From the NCBI GenBank assembly GCA_029821755.1, contig JALGSV010000005.1, positions 1 to 64,000 of the forward strand: a stretch of DNA of 64,000 nucleotides, written 5' to 3'. The notes under the pieces are model-generated. The model did not search any database. It saw nothing but the letters and a program-made list of their open reading frames with translations, and was not told where the DNA came from. This stretch comes from Candidatus Zipacnadum vermilionense. Lineage in GTDB: Bacteria > Armatimonadota > Zipacnadia > Zipacnadales > Zipacnadaceae. Below, piece after piece: positions 42,804 through 53,300 of the stretch. Within the stretch, counting starts at the first letter, position 1. Each line of letters begins with the position of its first letter. A program made the translations under genes and the position numbers.

Positions 42804-44840
42804 CTATTCCACCAGTTTCCCGCTGAGCCCCTCCATCCCCTCGATTCCCCCACGCGCGGCTATCCGCTCCCACCAGTCGAGGTTGTCGTGCAGCAGCCCG
42901 TGCTCGCCCAGCCAGGGCAGCTGGCTCGCGTCCACGCCGGTGATCTCCAGCGGCTCGTAGGCAATCTGCTTGCCGTTCACCATCGCCGCCTTGATCGTCT
43001 GCAGGGCCGGATCCATCCACAGGAACAGCTCGCGTCCCCCTCGCAGGTAACGTACCCGCCGCGCCTCCAAGACCGTGCTGTCGGAGAGCTGCGCCTGCCG
43101 CAGGTCCGCCAGGAAGGCAGGCACGTCCGGGTAGTCGGCTGTGGTCGCTGCCTCGAAGACGAAGCCGTTCTGGACGATCTGCAACTCGTGCTGGGTAAAG
43201 TCGCGGGCGGCGCCCTGGTAGTTGTAGAAGGACAGCACGCGGTAGCCATTCTCCTGGCGGGAGCGGAGGGCTACCTCCCGGCCCAGGTTGGTGCCCAGCA
43301 GCGGGTGGAAGGCCAGCAGCATCGGGCCGTCTTTAACCACCACCCAGTCCACTTCCGCCGCTTCTCCGTCGTTACCCTCCAGCCGCCAGTCACCGATCCA
43401 GACCTCCTCCACGGGGCTGGTCAATTCCTGCATGATCAGGCACAAGCGCAGGGCGTGAACCTCCTCATGCAGGTAGCCGTTAGGATGGTAAAGGGCCAGC
43501 GCCCGGCGGTCGTCCTGGATCGCGAAGCCATTGCCGTGCTGGTAGAGCAGCCCGCCACTCTCGGCATCCTCCGGCTGGCGCTCATTGATGAGGTAACGGG
43601 CGAAGACGGTCCGCAAGTCCGCCCACTCGGTCGCCGGGGCGCGTCGGCGCCAAAGTACATGGAAGAGGTCCGTCTGTCCGCCGCCGCAGAAGGGCTTGGT
43701 GGCCGCGCCGATGGCGAAGTCCTCCTCCATGTAGGTATTGAGGTAGGTGGAGTCCGCGCCGTAGTCGGCGCTGCGCCCGGGGACGTGAGCGAGGGCGCCG
43801 CTATCCAACTGTCGGTACTCACCGACGTGGAAGGTCCCATACTCGGCCGTCCCGCGCACCCGGAAGGGGTAAGACTTAGCCAGGACCAGCTCGCCGATGT
43901 AGTCAGGGAAGTGGTGGATGGTCCCAGCGTACCCGCCGCATCCGGCCTGACAGAAGGCGAGGTCCCCGGCGCGGGCCTCGTAGCTGGTGTCAGCTTCCTC
44001 GAAGAGGGAGCGCACCGGGTTGAGGAAGACCAGGTCGCCGAAGGTGGTCCACATCAGGATGTTGGTCAGCGCCGACCAAGCGATGGAATTGTTGTGGTAA
44101 GCGCGCGAGTAGGGACCGGCCTGGAAGGACAGGTAAGGATGCCAGTGAGCGGCTACGTCAAGCCACATGCGCTCGGAGGCCTGCCGGGCCAACTCCCGCG
44201 CCTCGGAGTGGCGGGCGTTATTGGCGGTCTCGTCCAGGCCATGCAGCGTCACCCCGGCGTAGGTGGGGCTGTTGTACTCCGAGAGGAACCCGCGCCGGCC
44301 CAGCAGGTCGCGGGCGGAGTAGAGGCTATCCAGCCCGGCCTGCACTGCCCGGTCATCGTTGACCAACTCGCCGCCCACGACCATGAGGAAGCAGCCCATG
44401 GCAGGGAAGTTGTCGTTGGCGCCGACGAAGAAATTGTAGTCGTTCTGAATGAGGGTAGCCTCATGGGCGATTACGTCGAGGAGCCGCTGGGTGTTCTCCG
44501 GTGAGACCGCCTGGGGATGGCGCAGCAGCATCTCGATGAGGTTCATGGTGGAGAAGTCGTCGGAGGGCGACAGGGGAACCTGGTCCAGGATCAGATTACC
44601 GAAGGCCACGTCCTGGGCGTCCCCGGCCATCAGCGCCAGCACGGTGTTGACCCGCTCGCGCAGGTAGAAGGGCGACGGAGGCGTCTGGCGATGGCTGCTG
44701 TCGAAATCGATCTGGTCGCTGACCACGCACTGTCCGGACGAGTTGAAGAAGTCACGAGCTTTGGCGCGAACCAGACTCAGCAGGTAAGCGCCACGCTCGG
44801 CCTGTAGGGCGGGGTCCCAGGGACGGGGCGTACTGGACAT
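42804..44840 (-). CDS. Large soluble protein, possible alpha/alpha-toroid carbohydrate-active enzyme
   Basis: 678 residues, AAGGAG before the ATG, no signal peptide or membrane segment. The N-terminal ~400 residues are helical with repeated patterns (NTVLALMAG, ARHSEARELARQASERMWLDVAAHWHPYL in part, AYHNNSIAW), suggestive of an (alpha/alpha) toroid as in polysaccharide lyases and GH families. The C-terminal ~200 residues look like a beta-sandwich (WRLEGNDGE, VVKDGPMLLAFHPL, YRVLSFYNYQG), also usual for such lyases. No catalytic motif can be assigned, so this is a structural guess. It is convergent with 39723-42563, from which a repeat cluster separates it. Confidence 0.5.
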   Translation of the reverse strand: MSSTPRPWDPALQAERGAYLLSLVRAKARDFFNSSGQCVVSDQIDFDSSHRQTPPSPFYLRERVNTVLALMAGDAQDVAFGNLILDQVPLSPSDDFSTMNLIEMLLRHPQAVSPENTQRLLDVIAHEATLIQNDYNFFVGANDNFPAMGCFLMVVGGELVNDDRAVQAGLDSLYSARDLLGRRGFLSEYNSPTYAGVTLHGLDETANNARHSEARELARQASERMWLDVAAHWHPYLSFQAGPYSRAYHNNSIAWSALTNILMWTTFGDLVFLNPVRSLFEEADTSYEARAGDLAFCQAGCGGYAGTIHHFPDYIGELVLAKSYPFRVRGTAEYGTFHVGEYRQLDSGALAHVPGRSADYGADSTYLNTYMEEDFAIGAATKPFCGGGQTDLFHVLWRRRAPATEWADLRTVFARYLINERQPEDAESGGLLYQHGNGFAIQDDRRALALYHPNGYLHEEVHALRLCLIMQELTSPVEEVWIGDWRLEGNDGEAAEVDWVVVKDGPMLLAFHPLLGTNLGREVALRSRQENGYRVLSFYNYQGAARDFTQHELQIVQNGFVFEAATTADYPDVPAFLADLRQAQLSDSTVLEARRVRYLRGGRELFLWMDPALQTIKAAMVNGKQIAYEPLEITGVDASQLPWLGEHGLLHDNLDWWERIAARGGIEGMEGLSGKLVE

Positions 44841-45048
44841 GAGGGAGGCTCCTTCGCGGCGGGTGGTTGAGGCTGGGAATTCTCCTAGCGTTAGTGAACT
44901 CCCTGCTTGAGTACAGCGTCAGTAGTCTGTCACAACCTTTTTCTGGCGGCGGCAGGAGTATCTATGCCGACGTCGAATGTATTGGGGACTATCACGGAGT
45001 TGTGAGGGAGTCGCGGCGGCGCCGCGAAGCCCATCCAGGAGGACGGCC

Positions 45049-45222
45049 ATGATACCCCACCTCGGTCCGCTGGAAATACTGCTCATCGTCCTGGTTATCC
45101 TGCTACTCTTCGGCGCCTCACGCATACCGAAGCTCATGCGCAGCCTGGGGCAAGGGGTGAAGGAGTTCAAACACGGGGTGCAGTCAGAGGGCGAAGACAA
45201 GGAAGAGGACGAAGACGCCTAG
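45049..45222 (+). CDS. tatA: Sec-independent translocase subunit TatA/TatE
   Basis: 57 residues; too short to notice unless read from ATG 45049, which has an ideal AGGAGGA site. A short N-terminus, one transmembrane helix (about residues 8-21; ILLIVLVILLLFG) with the conserved Phe21-Gly22, the amphipathic helix ASRIPKLMRSLGQGVKEFKHG and a highly acidic tail are the TatA hallmarks. TatA forms the twin-arginine pore for folded proteins. No tatB or tatC is adjacent. The next gene (45413) encodes a giant protein with a twin-arginine motif, and 190 nt separate them, so a dedicated or locally associated export role is plausible. A weak terminator follows the stop. Confidence 0.9.
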   Translation: MIPHLGPLEILLIVLVILLLFGASRIPKLMRSLGQGVKEFKHGVQSEGEDKEEDEDA

Positions 45223-45245
45223 GGCGTGAGCAATCGCGCCCTTTT
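45221..45245 (+). terminator. Weak intrinsic terminator after tatA
   Basis: AGGGCG (45221-45226) pairs with CGCCCT (45237-45242) across a 10-base loop, followed by TTT. The short stem suggests only partial termination, so read-through into 45413 is possible. Confidence 0.4.
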
Positions 45246-45412
45246 CGCTTAAGCGGCCGGACACTGCATCGGAGCCGTTGCCGGCCGGGAGTATGGCTGG
45301 CGTTGGCGGCGGGCGGGAAGCCCTGTGCATCAGAATGCACCAGCATCAGAATGCACCAGGCCCTACGTGGAGGCAGGCCGCAGGGCCTGTGCTACCCTCG
45401 GGAGGCGATGAG

Positions 45413-48400
45413 ATGGGACGCACTCGCTTGGACCTAGCGGCGTTGCGCGCGAACCGTTTGCTCCGGCCGCCTGGGGGTGAACCGACCCTCGACCATCTGT
45501 TGGCCTCCGAAGGGGGACTGACCCTCTCGCGGCGCGAATTGCTCAGCCTCGCCGGGGTAGCCGTCCTCACCGTTCCTCCCCTGACCAAACGCCTGGGCGC
45601 CGGCCTACTGGGCTCCTTCCACCTGCGCCGCGAAAGCAAGCGGGCGGCCTTCTGCCTGGGCAACCGCGAGCGGTGGGTTATTGACACCAGCCGCTTCGGG
45701 GGCGCGCCCCGACTGGAGGTGACTGAGGAGGCGGACCTGGTGCGGGTGCGCCTGACCGGAGCTACCTGGCCCGGCACCGGAGTGCCGGCGGATCTGGTGG
45801 CGGAGGCGCGTAAGGCGCTGTCGGGGTGGCGGCTGCGGCTGCAACTGGCCTGGGGCAAGCTGGAGGCGGAGGCACCGCTGGAGGCGTGGTTGGCTGGAGC
45901 CGAGCCCGCTCGAGCCTCCGGGCGATTGGAGACGCATTCGGTAGCTCTGGGCGAGGGTTCCTCACTAGCGCTGGGTGGGACGGCGCAGGTGGAGTTTCGC
46001 CCGGACTGGACCTGCCGTTTGCGCGGGTCGCAGGTGGCAACGGTCTCCTTGCCCGGAGCGGAGGTAGCGGCGGACACTGTCACCCTCGGGCTGGCGGCAC
46101 CGGAGGCTCCCAGCGTGCTGCGTCAGCCGGCGCGGCGGCGCGCAGTGGTAGTGCTGGAGCGGGGCAACCGCTCCTGGCCTCTAGGGGCGGCGCTGGCAGT
46201 AGGCCACGGCGATAGCCTCGCCGCAGAAGGTCACACTTTTGACAGCTTGACCATCGAGTCCGGGGAAACGGCCCGCGGGCTGGTTCGCCACGCGATGGTC
46301 GCCCAAGGCGAGGGTGAGGCCGGGGCCGGCTTCCGACCCGGCGGCGGCCTCCAGGGAACGGAGGGGCAGGACTTCTCCCTACCTCTGCGCAACCCGCGCT
46401 ATGCGATCGCTTTCGACGGACCGGCGCCGGAGGCGGCGCTGGTAGCCGACTACCCGGAGAATCCGGTGTGGATGCGCTTGGATGGCTGCAGCATACGGTT
46501 GGGCCAGGACCCGGCCGATCTGGCCGGGGCGCCGTTCGAGAGCGTGGCTCGTGGCGGCCGGTTGCGCTGGACACGCTGTGAGCCGGCGCTGCTGGGCGTC
46601 GCGGTGGCCCTACCGGATGCCCTGGTGGAGGCCGTCCCCGAGGAGCCGGGCGCCCGGATGATGCTGCTGGCTGCGAACGGAGCGACCGCAGCTCCCCCTT
46701 CCCGCGTGCCAACAGCCGAACAGCCCACCGTGCGACCTGCGACGGGCACCGTCCTCACCCGACCGGGAATCGGGGTCTCGCTCAGGCTTCCGCCCCTGGT
46801 GCTGTCGATCATCCGCCATCAGGACCTGCTGGCGCTGACCTTCCGCTTCACCAACCTGCGCTTGCAGGTGCAGAGCGGCAAACCGGCGGTGCTGACCCGG
46901 ATCAACGCGGCCAATCCCGCCTTCGTCAACGTGGAGTTCCCGCCGCAGCACGTCGGGGAGGAGGCGCTCTTCGAGGCGGATAGCGATTACCCGACCTCGA
47001 AGGAGTACCACCCCGCCGGCGTCCCTCCCGATCCCGATGCTGGCAAGAGCGATACCGATCCCTTCAACGGCCCACCGCTCAAGGCGCGGCTGGGCGGCCC
47101 GACCCGACTGTCCTTCCGCATACCGGACGACATCAAGCAGATCCCGTATACCTTGCGAAACCTGTTGGACTGGTCCAAGTGGGACCTGTCGGTCTCGCCG
47201 CGGGCCTTGCCGGGACCGCTGCCGCCACGCTTCAAGGTGGTCCGGGAAGGGGGCAAGGCGCGGATCCTAGCTCCGGAAGCCACCAGCAAGCTCGCCCCCA
47301 GCGGGCCCCGCACCGGACCGGCCCGGGCCATTGGGCCGGTCACCCCACCTGCCGGTCCCGTGTCCACTGCAACCTCTCCCGCTTTGCAACCCTCCGCCGG
47401 GGTGATGCTGCCCGCGGAGATCATGAACATCACCCCGCAGATGATGGCCGCCATGGCCGAGGTCAAGGCGCCTGGTCCGGACCAGACCTCCGTCGAGGCT
47501 CCCTACCGGCTCATGCTCTCCCCTAACCAGTCCGCCGGCTTCCTGCACGCCATTCAGCCGGTCAAGCGGGGCAAGCAGACTGAGTTGTGGCACACCCGCC
47601 TGGGTGTGAAGGGCGACAACGGCAACCTGTATGACCTCTCCTACGAGTACGCCTGGGATGGCAACTCCTTGCGAGTGGTCAAGTTCACTCCCGGCGAGGA
47701 TCCCTTCGACGCCTTGCGCACCGTGCGGGCTATCTGGTCGCAGGACTACGCAGAGACCTGCCCGCCACACAACAACCTTCCCTTCCGTATGTCCCTGGAC
47801 GGCCATGACCGCTGCGAATTGGTCATGTTGACCTCCGACTGGAAGATCAAGGACTGCCTCCAGCGCGTGGTGGAGGCGCGCCGGTTGATGCTGACCTCGC
47901 TGGGGGCGTGGCTCGACACGCGCTACGGGGCGGAGCTGCCTTTGGGGGAGGGACTGTCGGTGGAGGAGTGGCGGCACATCGCCACTATGGGCCGCGACCA
48001 GTTCGTGCGCGTTGTGTACAAGGGGTACCTCTTCCCCTTCGGCCACCGCGCCGCGCTGGTCAAGGTCACCGAGCGTAAGTTTGAGCGGCTCGGTAACCAA
48101 AACTACGCCATTCTACGCCAGCGGATGTTTATCATCGTGCGCGAGCCGCTCAAGACGTACGTCGCCTACGGCCAGGCCCACGACGGCCGGGCCATGCCCT
48201 TCCGCCGTGTGCGGGTCACCACCTTGGTTACGCCGAACCTGGGCAAGCCCGAGAACAGCCCGGTCCTGCCCAATAACTACTCCGCCCAGGGCGGCTTCTG
48301 GCCGATGGTCGGCAGCCAGCCCTTCCCCTTCCACTACGAGGCCGAGGACTGGGTCGGGCAACGCAGCGACTTCCTGGCGCCGGCTATCTTCGTGGGGGTG

Positions 48401-50194
48401 GAAAACGTCCCCGGCACCAAGAACAGCGTGGCCTTCGACGCGGCCAGCAGCGACCTGATCATCAAGCATTACCTGCTGCCGAAGAACGATGACCGGCGCC
48501 AGGTGGAGATGCTGGGGCAGGAGGTAGCCATGGCGGAGAGCAAGACCCCGGGCGACACCAGCCTGGAGGTCACCCGCTTCACGCTGGGCGCGGAGCGGGA
48601 GGACAGTACCAAGACCTACCCGGCGCTGGACCTGGAGGTCAACAACCAGCCGCGCTTCTACCCCACGCTGGAGCGGGCGGAGGTGCGCCTGACCGCAGTA
48701 GCCCAGGCCACCGGCGGCGCCAGCGATACCGCCATCGTCCTGCACAAGGGGTACGTGGAGGGCGGTTGGGGAGGCAATCCCGGCGAGGTCTTCGCCGCCA
48801 TGGCCCCGGGCTCGGCGCTGGGCCTGAACTTCAACGCCGACCAGGCCGGCGGGCTGGCCATGCCCAACCTGGACATTAAGGGGCTCTCCCGCAGCTTCGG
48901 CCCCGTCGGTGGAGACATCGACAAGCTGGCCGGCGGCAACTTCGACCCCATGTCGTTCTTCTCGGACTTCGCGCTGCTCTTCGGGGTCATCCCGCTGGGG
49001 AAGATCATCGAGGCCGTGTTCGAGGAGATGCAGATCCCCGGCCTGGTGACGGAGATGGAGAAGAACGCCTCCGGCGTGCCCACCGCGCAGATCGTGCGCT
49101 TCGGCTGGCACCCCAAGATCAAGTCCTGGCCCGATGAGGACAAGCCCATCTTCGAGGTGGCCAAGGGCGCCAAGTTGAGCCTGGAGGCGATGCTCCGCGT
49201 CGACCTACAGGGCGGCGAACCTAAGGCCATCGTCAAGGGCAGCCTGCCGAACTTCGGGGTCAACTTGGTACCGGTGGGCAGTATCAACTACTTCATCCGC
49301 GTGACCTTCAAGAACATCAATTTCGCCGCCGAGACCGGCAAGAAGACCGATGTTAACGTGGACATGGGGGAGATCAAGTTCGGGGGCCCCCTGTCGTTCG
49401 TCAACATCCTCGCGGACCTGATCCCACTCGATGGCTTCAGCGACCCGCCCTACCTGGACGTCGACTCCTCGGGCGTCGTAGCCGGCTACTCTCTAGCCAT
49501 CCCCGGAATAGGCGTGGGGGTCTTCAGCCTGCAGAACATCTCCTTCGGCGCGGAGTTGCGTCTGCCGTTCCTCGGCGCGCCGCTGAGCATGCGCTTCGCC
49601 TTCTGCGAGCGGGAAAGCCCCTTCCTGCTGTCCGTGTCCATGTTCGGCGGGGGCGGCTTCGTGGCCCTGGAGGTCAACCCCAGTGGCCTGCAACTCGTGG
49701 AGGCCTCGCTCGAGTTCGGCGGCAACTTTGCCTTCGATATCGGCGTGGCCAGCGGCGGCATCTACATCATGGCCGGCATCTACTTCAAGCTGGAGAGCTC
49801 GGAAGTGGAACTGAGCGGTTACGTCCGCATGGGCGGCTCACTCTCGGTGCTGGGGCTGATCACCATCTCCCTGGAGCTGTACCTGGGGCTGACCTACAAG
49901 AGCGCCGGAAACCAGGTCTGGGGCCAGGCCAAGGTGTCGGTGTCCATCGAGATCCTGTTCTTTAGCTTCAGCGTGAGCTTCACGGTGGAGCGGCAGTTCG
50001 CCGGCTCCTCCAGCGGCGCGGCTCTGCCGGGGCTGGAGTTGGCGGCTCTCGAGGATACCCCCGCCACTCGTCCCCGCATCCCCGCCCTGCCCAAGCCCGA
50101 CGTGGGCATGCTGTACAAGCCGGTGGAGGAAGTGACCTTCGAGGACCTGGTGAAACCGATCGACTGGAAGAGGTACTGTGCGGTCTTCGCCTAG
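45413..50194 (+). CDS. Giant protein of unknown function with twin-arginine motif
   Basis: 1593 residues from ATG 45413 (GGGAGG, 8-nt spacing); earlier in-frame starts cross the gap. Residues 39-48 read SRRELLSLAG with a hydrophobic run LLSLAGVAVLTVPPL behind, the form of a Tat signal or anchor with an unusually long n-region (~38 residues). No clear AxA cleavage site. About 1000 residues of mixed beta structure follow with Pro/Ala linkers (~630-680). The last ~350 residues hold alternating, Gly-rich amphipathic strands (GVFSLQNISFGAELRLPFLG, FGGGGFVALEVN, YVRMGGSLSVLGL, VSIEILFFSFSVSFTVE) like a beta-helix or barrel. I cannot assign a family. It is paired with 50306 and preceded by tatA. Confidence 0.75.
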   Translation: MGRTRLDLAALRANRLLRPPGGEPTLDHLLASEGGLTLSRRELLSLAGVAVLTVPPLTKRLGAGLLGSFHLRRESKRAAFCLGNRERWVIDTSRFGGAPRLEVTEEADLVRVRLTGATWPGTGVPADLVAEARKALSGWRLRLQLAWGKLEAEAPLEAWLAGAEPARASGRLETHSVALGEGSSLALGGTAQVEFRPDWTCRLRGSQVATVSLPGAEVAADTVTLGLAAPEAPSVLRQPARRRAVVVLERGNRSWPLGAALAVGHGDSLAAEGHTFDSLTIESGETARGLVRHAMVAQGEGEAGAGFRPGGGLQGTEGQDFSLPLRNPRYAIAFDGPAPEAALVADYPENPVWMRLDGCSIRLGQDPADLAGAPFESVARGGRLRWTRCEPALLGVAVALPDALVEAVPEEPGARMMLLAANGATAAPPSRVPTAEQPTVRPATGTVLTRPGIGVSLRLPPLVLSIIRHQDLLALTFRFTNLRLQVQSGKPAVLTRINAANPAFVNVEFPPQHVGEEALFEADSDYPTSKEYHPAGVPPDPDAGKSDTDPFNGPPLKARLGGPTRLSFRIPDDIKQIPYTLRNLLDWSKWDLSVSPRALPGPLPPRFKVVREGGKARILAPEATSKLAPSGPRTGPARAIGPVTPPAGPVSTATSPALQPSAGVMLPAEIMNITPQMMAAMAEVKAPGPDQTSVEAPYRLMLSPNQSAGFLHAIQPVKRGKQTELWHTRLGVKGDNGNLYDLSYEYAWDGNSLRVVKFTPGEDPFDALRTVRAIWSQDYAETCPPHNNLPFRMSLDGHDRCELVMLTSDWKIKDCLQRVVEARRLMLTSLGAWLDTRYGAELPLGEGLSVEEWRHIATMGRDQFVRVVYKGYLFPFGHRAALVKVTERKFERLGNQNYAILRQRMFIIVREPLKTYVAYGQAHDGRAMPFRRVRVTTLVTPNLGKPENSPVLPNNYSAQGGFWPMVGSQPFPFHYEAEDWVGQRSDFLAPAIFVGVENVPGTKNSVAFDAASSDLIIKHYLLPKNDDRRQVEMLGQEVAMAESKTPGDTSLEVTRFTLGAEREDSTKTYPALDLEVNNQPRFYPTLERAEVRLTAVAQATGGASDTAIVLHKGYVEGGWGGNPGEVFAAMAPGSALGLNFNADQAGGLAMPNLDIKGLSRSFGPVGGDIDKLAGGNFDPMSFFSDFALLFGVIPLGKIIEAVFEEMQIPGLVTEMEKNASGVPTAQIVRFGWHPKIKSWPDEDKPIFEVAKGAKLSLEAMLRVDLQGGEPKAIVKGSLPNFGVNLVPVGSINYFIRVTFKNINFAAETGKKTDVNVDMGEIKFGGPLSFVNILADLIPLDGFSDPPYLDVDSSGVVAGYSLAIPGIGVGVFSLQNISFGAELRLPFLGAPLSMRFAFCERESPFLLSVSMFGGGGFVALEVNPSGLQLVEASLEFGGNFAFDIGVASGGIYIMAGIYFKLESSEVELSGYVRMGGSLSVLGLITISLELYLGLTYKSAGNQVWGQAKVSVSIEILFFSFSVSFTVERQFAGSSSGAALPGLELAALEDTPATRPRIPALPKPDVGMLYKPVEEVTFEDLVKPIDWKRYCAVFA

Positions 50195-50197
50195 GCC

Positions 50198-50270
50198 CCG
50201 CGTGGCGCGGGCTTTATGGCCCGCGTCTGACTCCGCCGGGGAGGGCGGGCGGGAAGCCCGCCCCACGCGG
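50198..50270. repeat. CCGCGTGG-family imperfect palindrome, copy 2
   Basis: Seventeen-base arms at 50198-50214 and 50254-50270 are inverted repeats with one mismatch and match copy 1 at 2480-2578. It occupies most of the gap between the two giant genes. Confidence 0.72.
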
Positions 50271-50305
50271 AGAGAGAACTTAGCGACCCTCTCAGGAGGC
50301 GTGGC

Positions 50306-53300
50306 ATGAACAAGCAAACCACCATCTGGACAGCGTTGCCTAACGGGATGGGGACCGCGGGAGGAGCACACCTGAAGATCTCCGTGCTGGTCTCCCCGCG
50401 GCTGGAAAGCACGGACGCCGCCTGGCTCAGCCTGGCCGACCCGGCCTATGCCGACTTCCTGCACTGGCCGGAGACGGTCAAGTCCATGCAGTTCACCGTC
50501 AAGTTCCAGGGACGCCCCGCGCTGACGATCTCTCCGGTGATCAAGCCCCTGGACGATTCCCTGTGGACGGCGCTCTTCAAACCCGCGACCCCCGTGGAGC
50601 CCTACAAGATCCCCGATGTCGGCAAGCTGCAGATCAACTCCTTCCCGGTGCGCAACGTGGCCATGCGCCTCAAGGAAGCCTACCAGGCTGTCGCCATCAA
50701 CTCGCCCGTGGTGCTGCCCCGGGCCGACCTGAAGACGCCCACGCTGCAGCCGGCTCGCCGGTTGTTCCAGAACATGGCGCCGTCGGCCCAGCAGCGGACG
50801 GCGATCAACCGGGGTCTGGCCTCCAAGCTGCAAGGCAGCCAAGTGCGGGCGCTGCGCGTGCCAGCCTACCGGTCGCCCACCTCCGTGGCCACGCACACGG
50901 AGATGAAGTTTGTGCCGATGGCGGCGGAGGCCCCGCTGGTCGCGGGCGTATCGCAGGCCCAGGCAGACTTCGTGCAGTTCCAGGACTTCCATGCCTCCCT
51001 GGTCGGGCCTTACAAACCACTGCCAGCTGTGGCCACGCTGATCGAGTCGATCGATTTTCATCAGATCGTGGCCAACCTGCAGCAGTACCCCATGGTGATG
51101 CGCAAGCTGGGGCTGGTGCTCGAGTTGCAGGTACCCCTGGACCCGGCGCTGGTCGGGGCCCAGTGGGTGCGCGTTTCACCCGTGGGCACGCCTGCGGCGA
51201 CCAAGCCGACAGTGGCGCCGCGGACCAACATTACCCTCGATAGCGAGCGCTTTGTGGCCAAGCCCAAGAACGCCGATAGCGACATCGCCGACGGGATGCT
51301 GCCCCTGAACGACACGGATAAGTTCGAGATTGGACAGGTCGACGTGGATGGCGCCGCGCTCAAGCTGGCCCAGGTCGCGCAGCAGATCACGGTCAAGCCC
51401 ATATTCATGATGGTTGCGCCGGTCCGCGTCGGTACCGGTGGCGCCCCGGCTCCTACGGCTCCCGCGGCCCCCGCGTCGGAGAAGGACGAGGCGGCTCCCC
51501 TGCCTACCTTGCGCTCCGCCGGCATTTGGGTAGCGCGTGTCGACCGCGCTCCCCAGGTGGCGCTCGCGCTGCAAAGGACCGCTCTGTTCAACCAGGCGGT
51601 GCTGGACAATAAGCCGGAGGAGATCTCCCTTTACGCCGAGGACCTGGTGCGCGGCTACCGGATCGACGTATGGGACGAGACTGCCGACAAGTGGTTCTCG
51701 GTGTGTCAGCGGGTCGGTCGGTACAAGTTTGCGGCGCTGAGCCAGACCCTGGCCATGCAGGATGAAGGCTGGGTCTCCAACGCCGCGGTGGAGTCAGCGA
51801 CCAAGCCCAACGAAGTCTACGTGCACGAGACGATGTTCCGCTGGGAGGGGTGGAGCCTAGTGGCGCCCCGGCCGGGTGGCGCGGTCGAGCCGCATTCGGG
51901 GGCGCAGCCCGTCACCGACAGGTTCGGGCTGGACGTCACCTTCAGCGCCAAGCCCCTCTCCCTGCCGCGCCTGCGCTTCGGGCGCGAGTACCGTCTGCGC
52001 GCACGCGTGGTCGACCTGGCCGGCAACGGTCTGGCCCTGGACGAGGCCGACGACTCGGCCGCCACCCCGCCGCACACCTACTTCCGCGCTGAACCGGTCC
52101 TCCCCCCGATCGTCATCCCGCGCACGCCGCTGGACGACAAGACCCCCGGCGAGTCCGCGGAGGTCCTAGCCATTCGCAGCCGTAACGATAGGCCGGCCAA
52201 AGACGACGACGTCATCAACAAGGTCTCCCAGCGCCACCTCCTTCCGCCACGCACCTCGCAGTTGATGGCGGAGACGCACGGCGAGTTCGACGGACCGCAG
52301 AGCATGAAGGGCGACGCGGCGACCTACCAGATGATCGTGAACAAGGACGTCAAGCCCCGGCGGTTCTACAACTTGGACCAAGTTATCCTGCCCTACCTCC
52401 CCGATCCGCTGGCCTATGGTGTGCTCGTCCGGCTCAGGATGCTGCCCTCCTCGGGCAAGCCGCCCCCGATCGCCGCGCCTCCGCCTGCCCCGGCCCCACC
52501 GTCGGCCGCAGCCACAAGAGGTCAGTCCAACCTCCGCGTGGGAGGCTTCGGAGCGGGCATCGTTAAGCTGGCGGCCCGACCCAATCTGCTGTTTATCGAG
52601 CCCCAGGATCAGATTCTCAAGATCCCCTTCGGGGAGGACTGGCCGGACCTCAAGCCGGTGCGTCTGGTGCTGTACGAACCCAAGGACCCCGCGACTAAGA
52701 TGACCTACGTGAAGGCCAAGCGGGTCCTGCAGGTGCCGCTGTCTAAAGGCGAGGCGGCCGAACTGTGGATCAGCTGCTACCTGAAGCCCACCGCGCTGCC
52801 GAAGATGCAGCTGTGGCGCTGGACAGTGGAGGGGGTGGCGGCGCCAACGGTGCGCAAGGCCAACCTGGCCCCCGCCCAGGCGCTGGAGTTGCACCGCAAG
52901 CTGCATCAGCCCGCGGCCGTGCCGCAGTGGAGCGCCCAGGTGAAGCTACCCGCGCGCCTGGTGAAGGACCTGGACACGCTGGCCGTTCAGGCGCGGGACG
53001 GGCGCAACTGGCTCACCACGCCCTTCCGACGACTCAATCTCGTCCATGCCACTCAGCAGCCGCTGGGCCGACCGCACTTCCGCAGCCTAGGGGCCAGCCG
53101 GAGCATCGGCCAGACCTTTGCGGCCTTGCACGACGACGTAGCGGTCTCCGGCAAGACCACCAACAAGCTGGAGATCCTGGCCAAGTGGCAGGAGCGGATC
53201 GACCCGCTAGGCAAGCCCAAGTGGGAGACGCTCGATGGGCAGGCGCGGGTCGGCGAGATAGCGGTAGACCGCGATGACGCGGCCCTGGCCCTGGGCGGCC

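Noticed and set aside
42888-44504. 538-codon open frame on the plus strand
   Set aside because: Antisense to the 678-residue protein at 42804-44840, which has a ribosome site and a plausible fold; the plus-strand product is low-complexity Val/Gly/Arg sequence.
49838-51061. 407-codon minus-strand frame spanning both giant genes
   Set aside because: It crosses the intergenic palindrome and two real starts and stops; composition is shadow-like.
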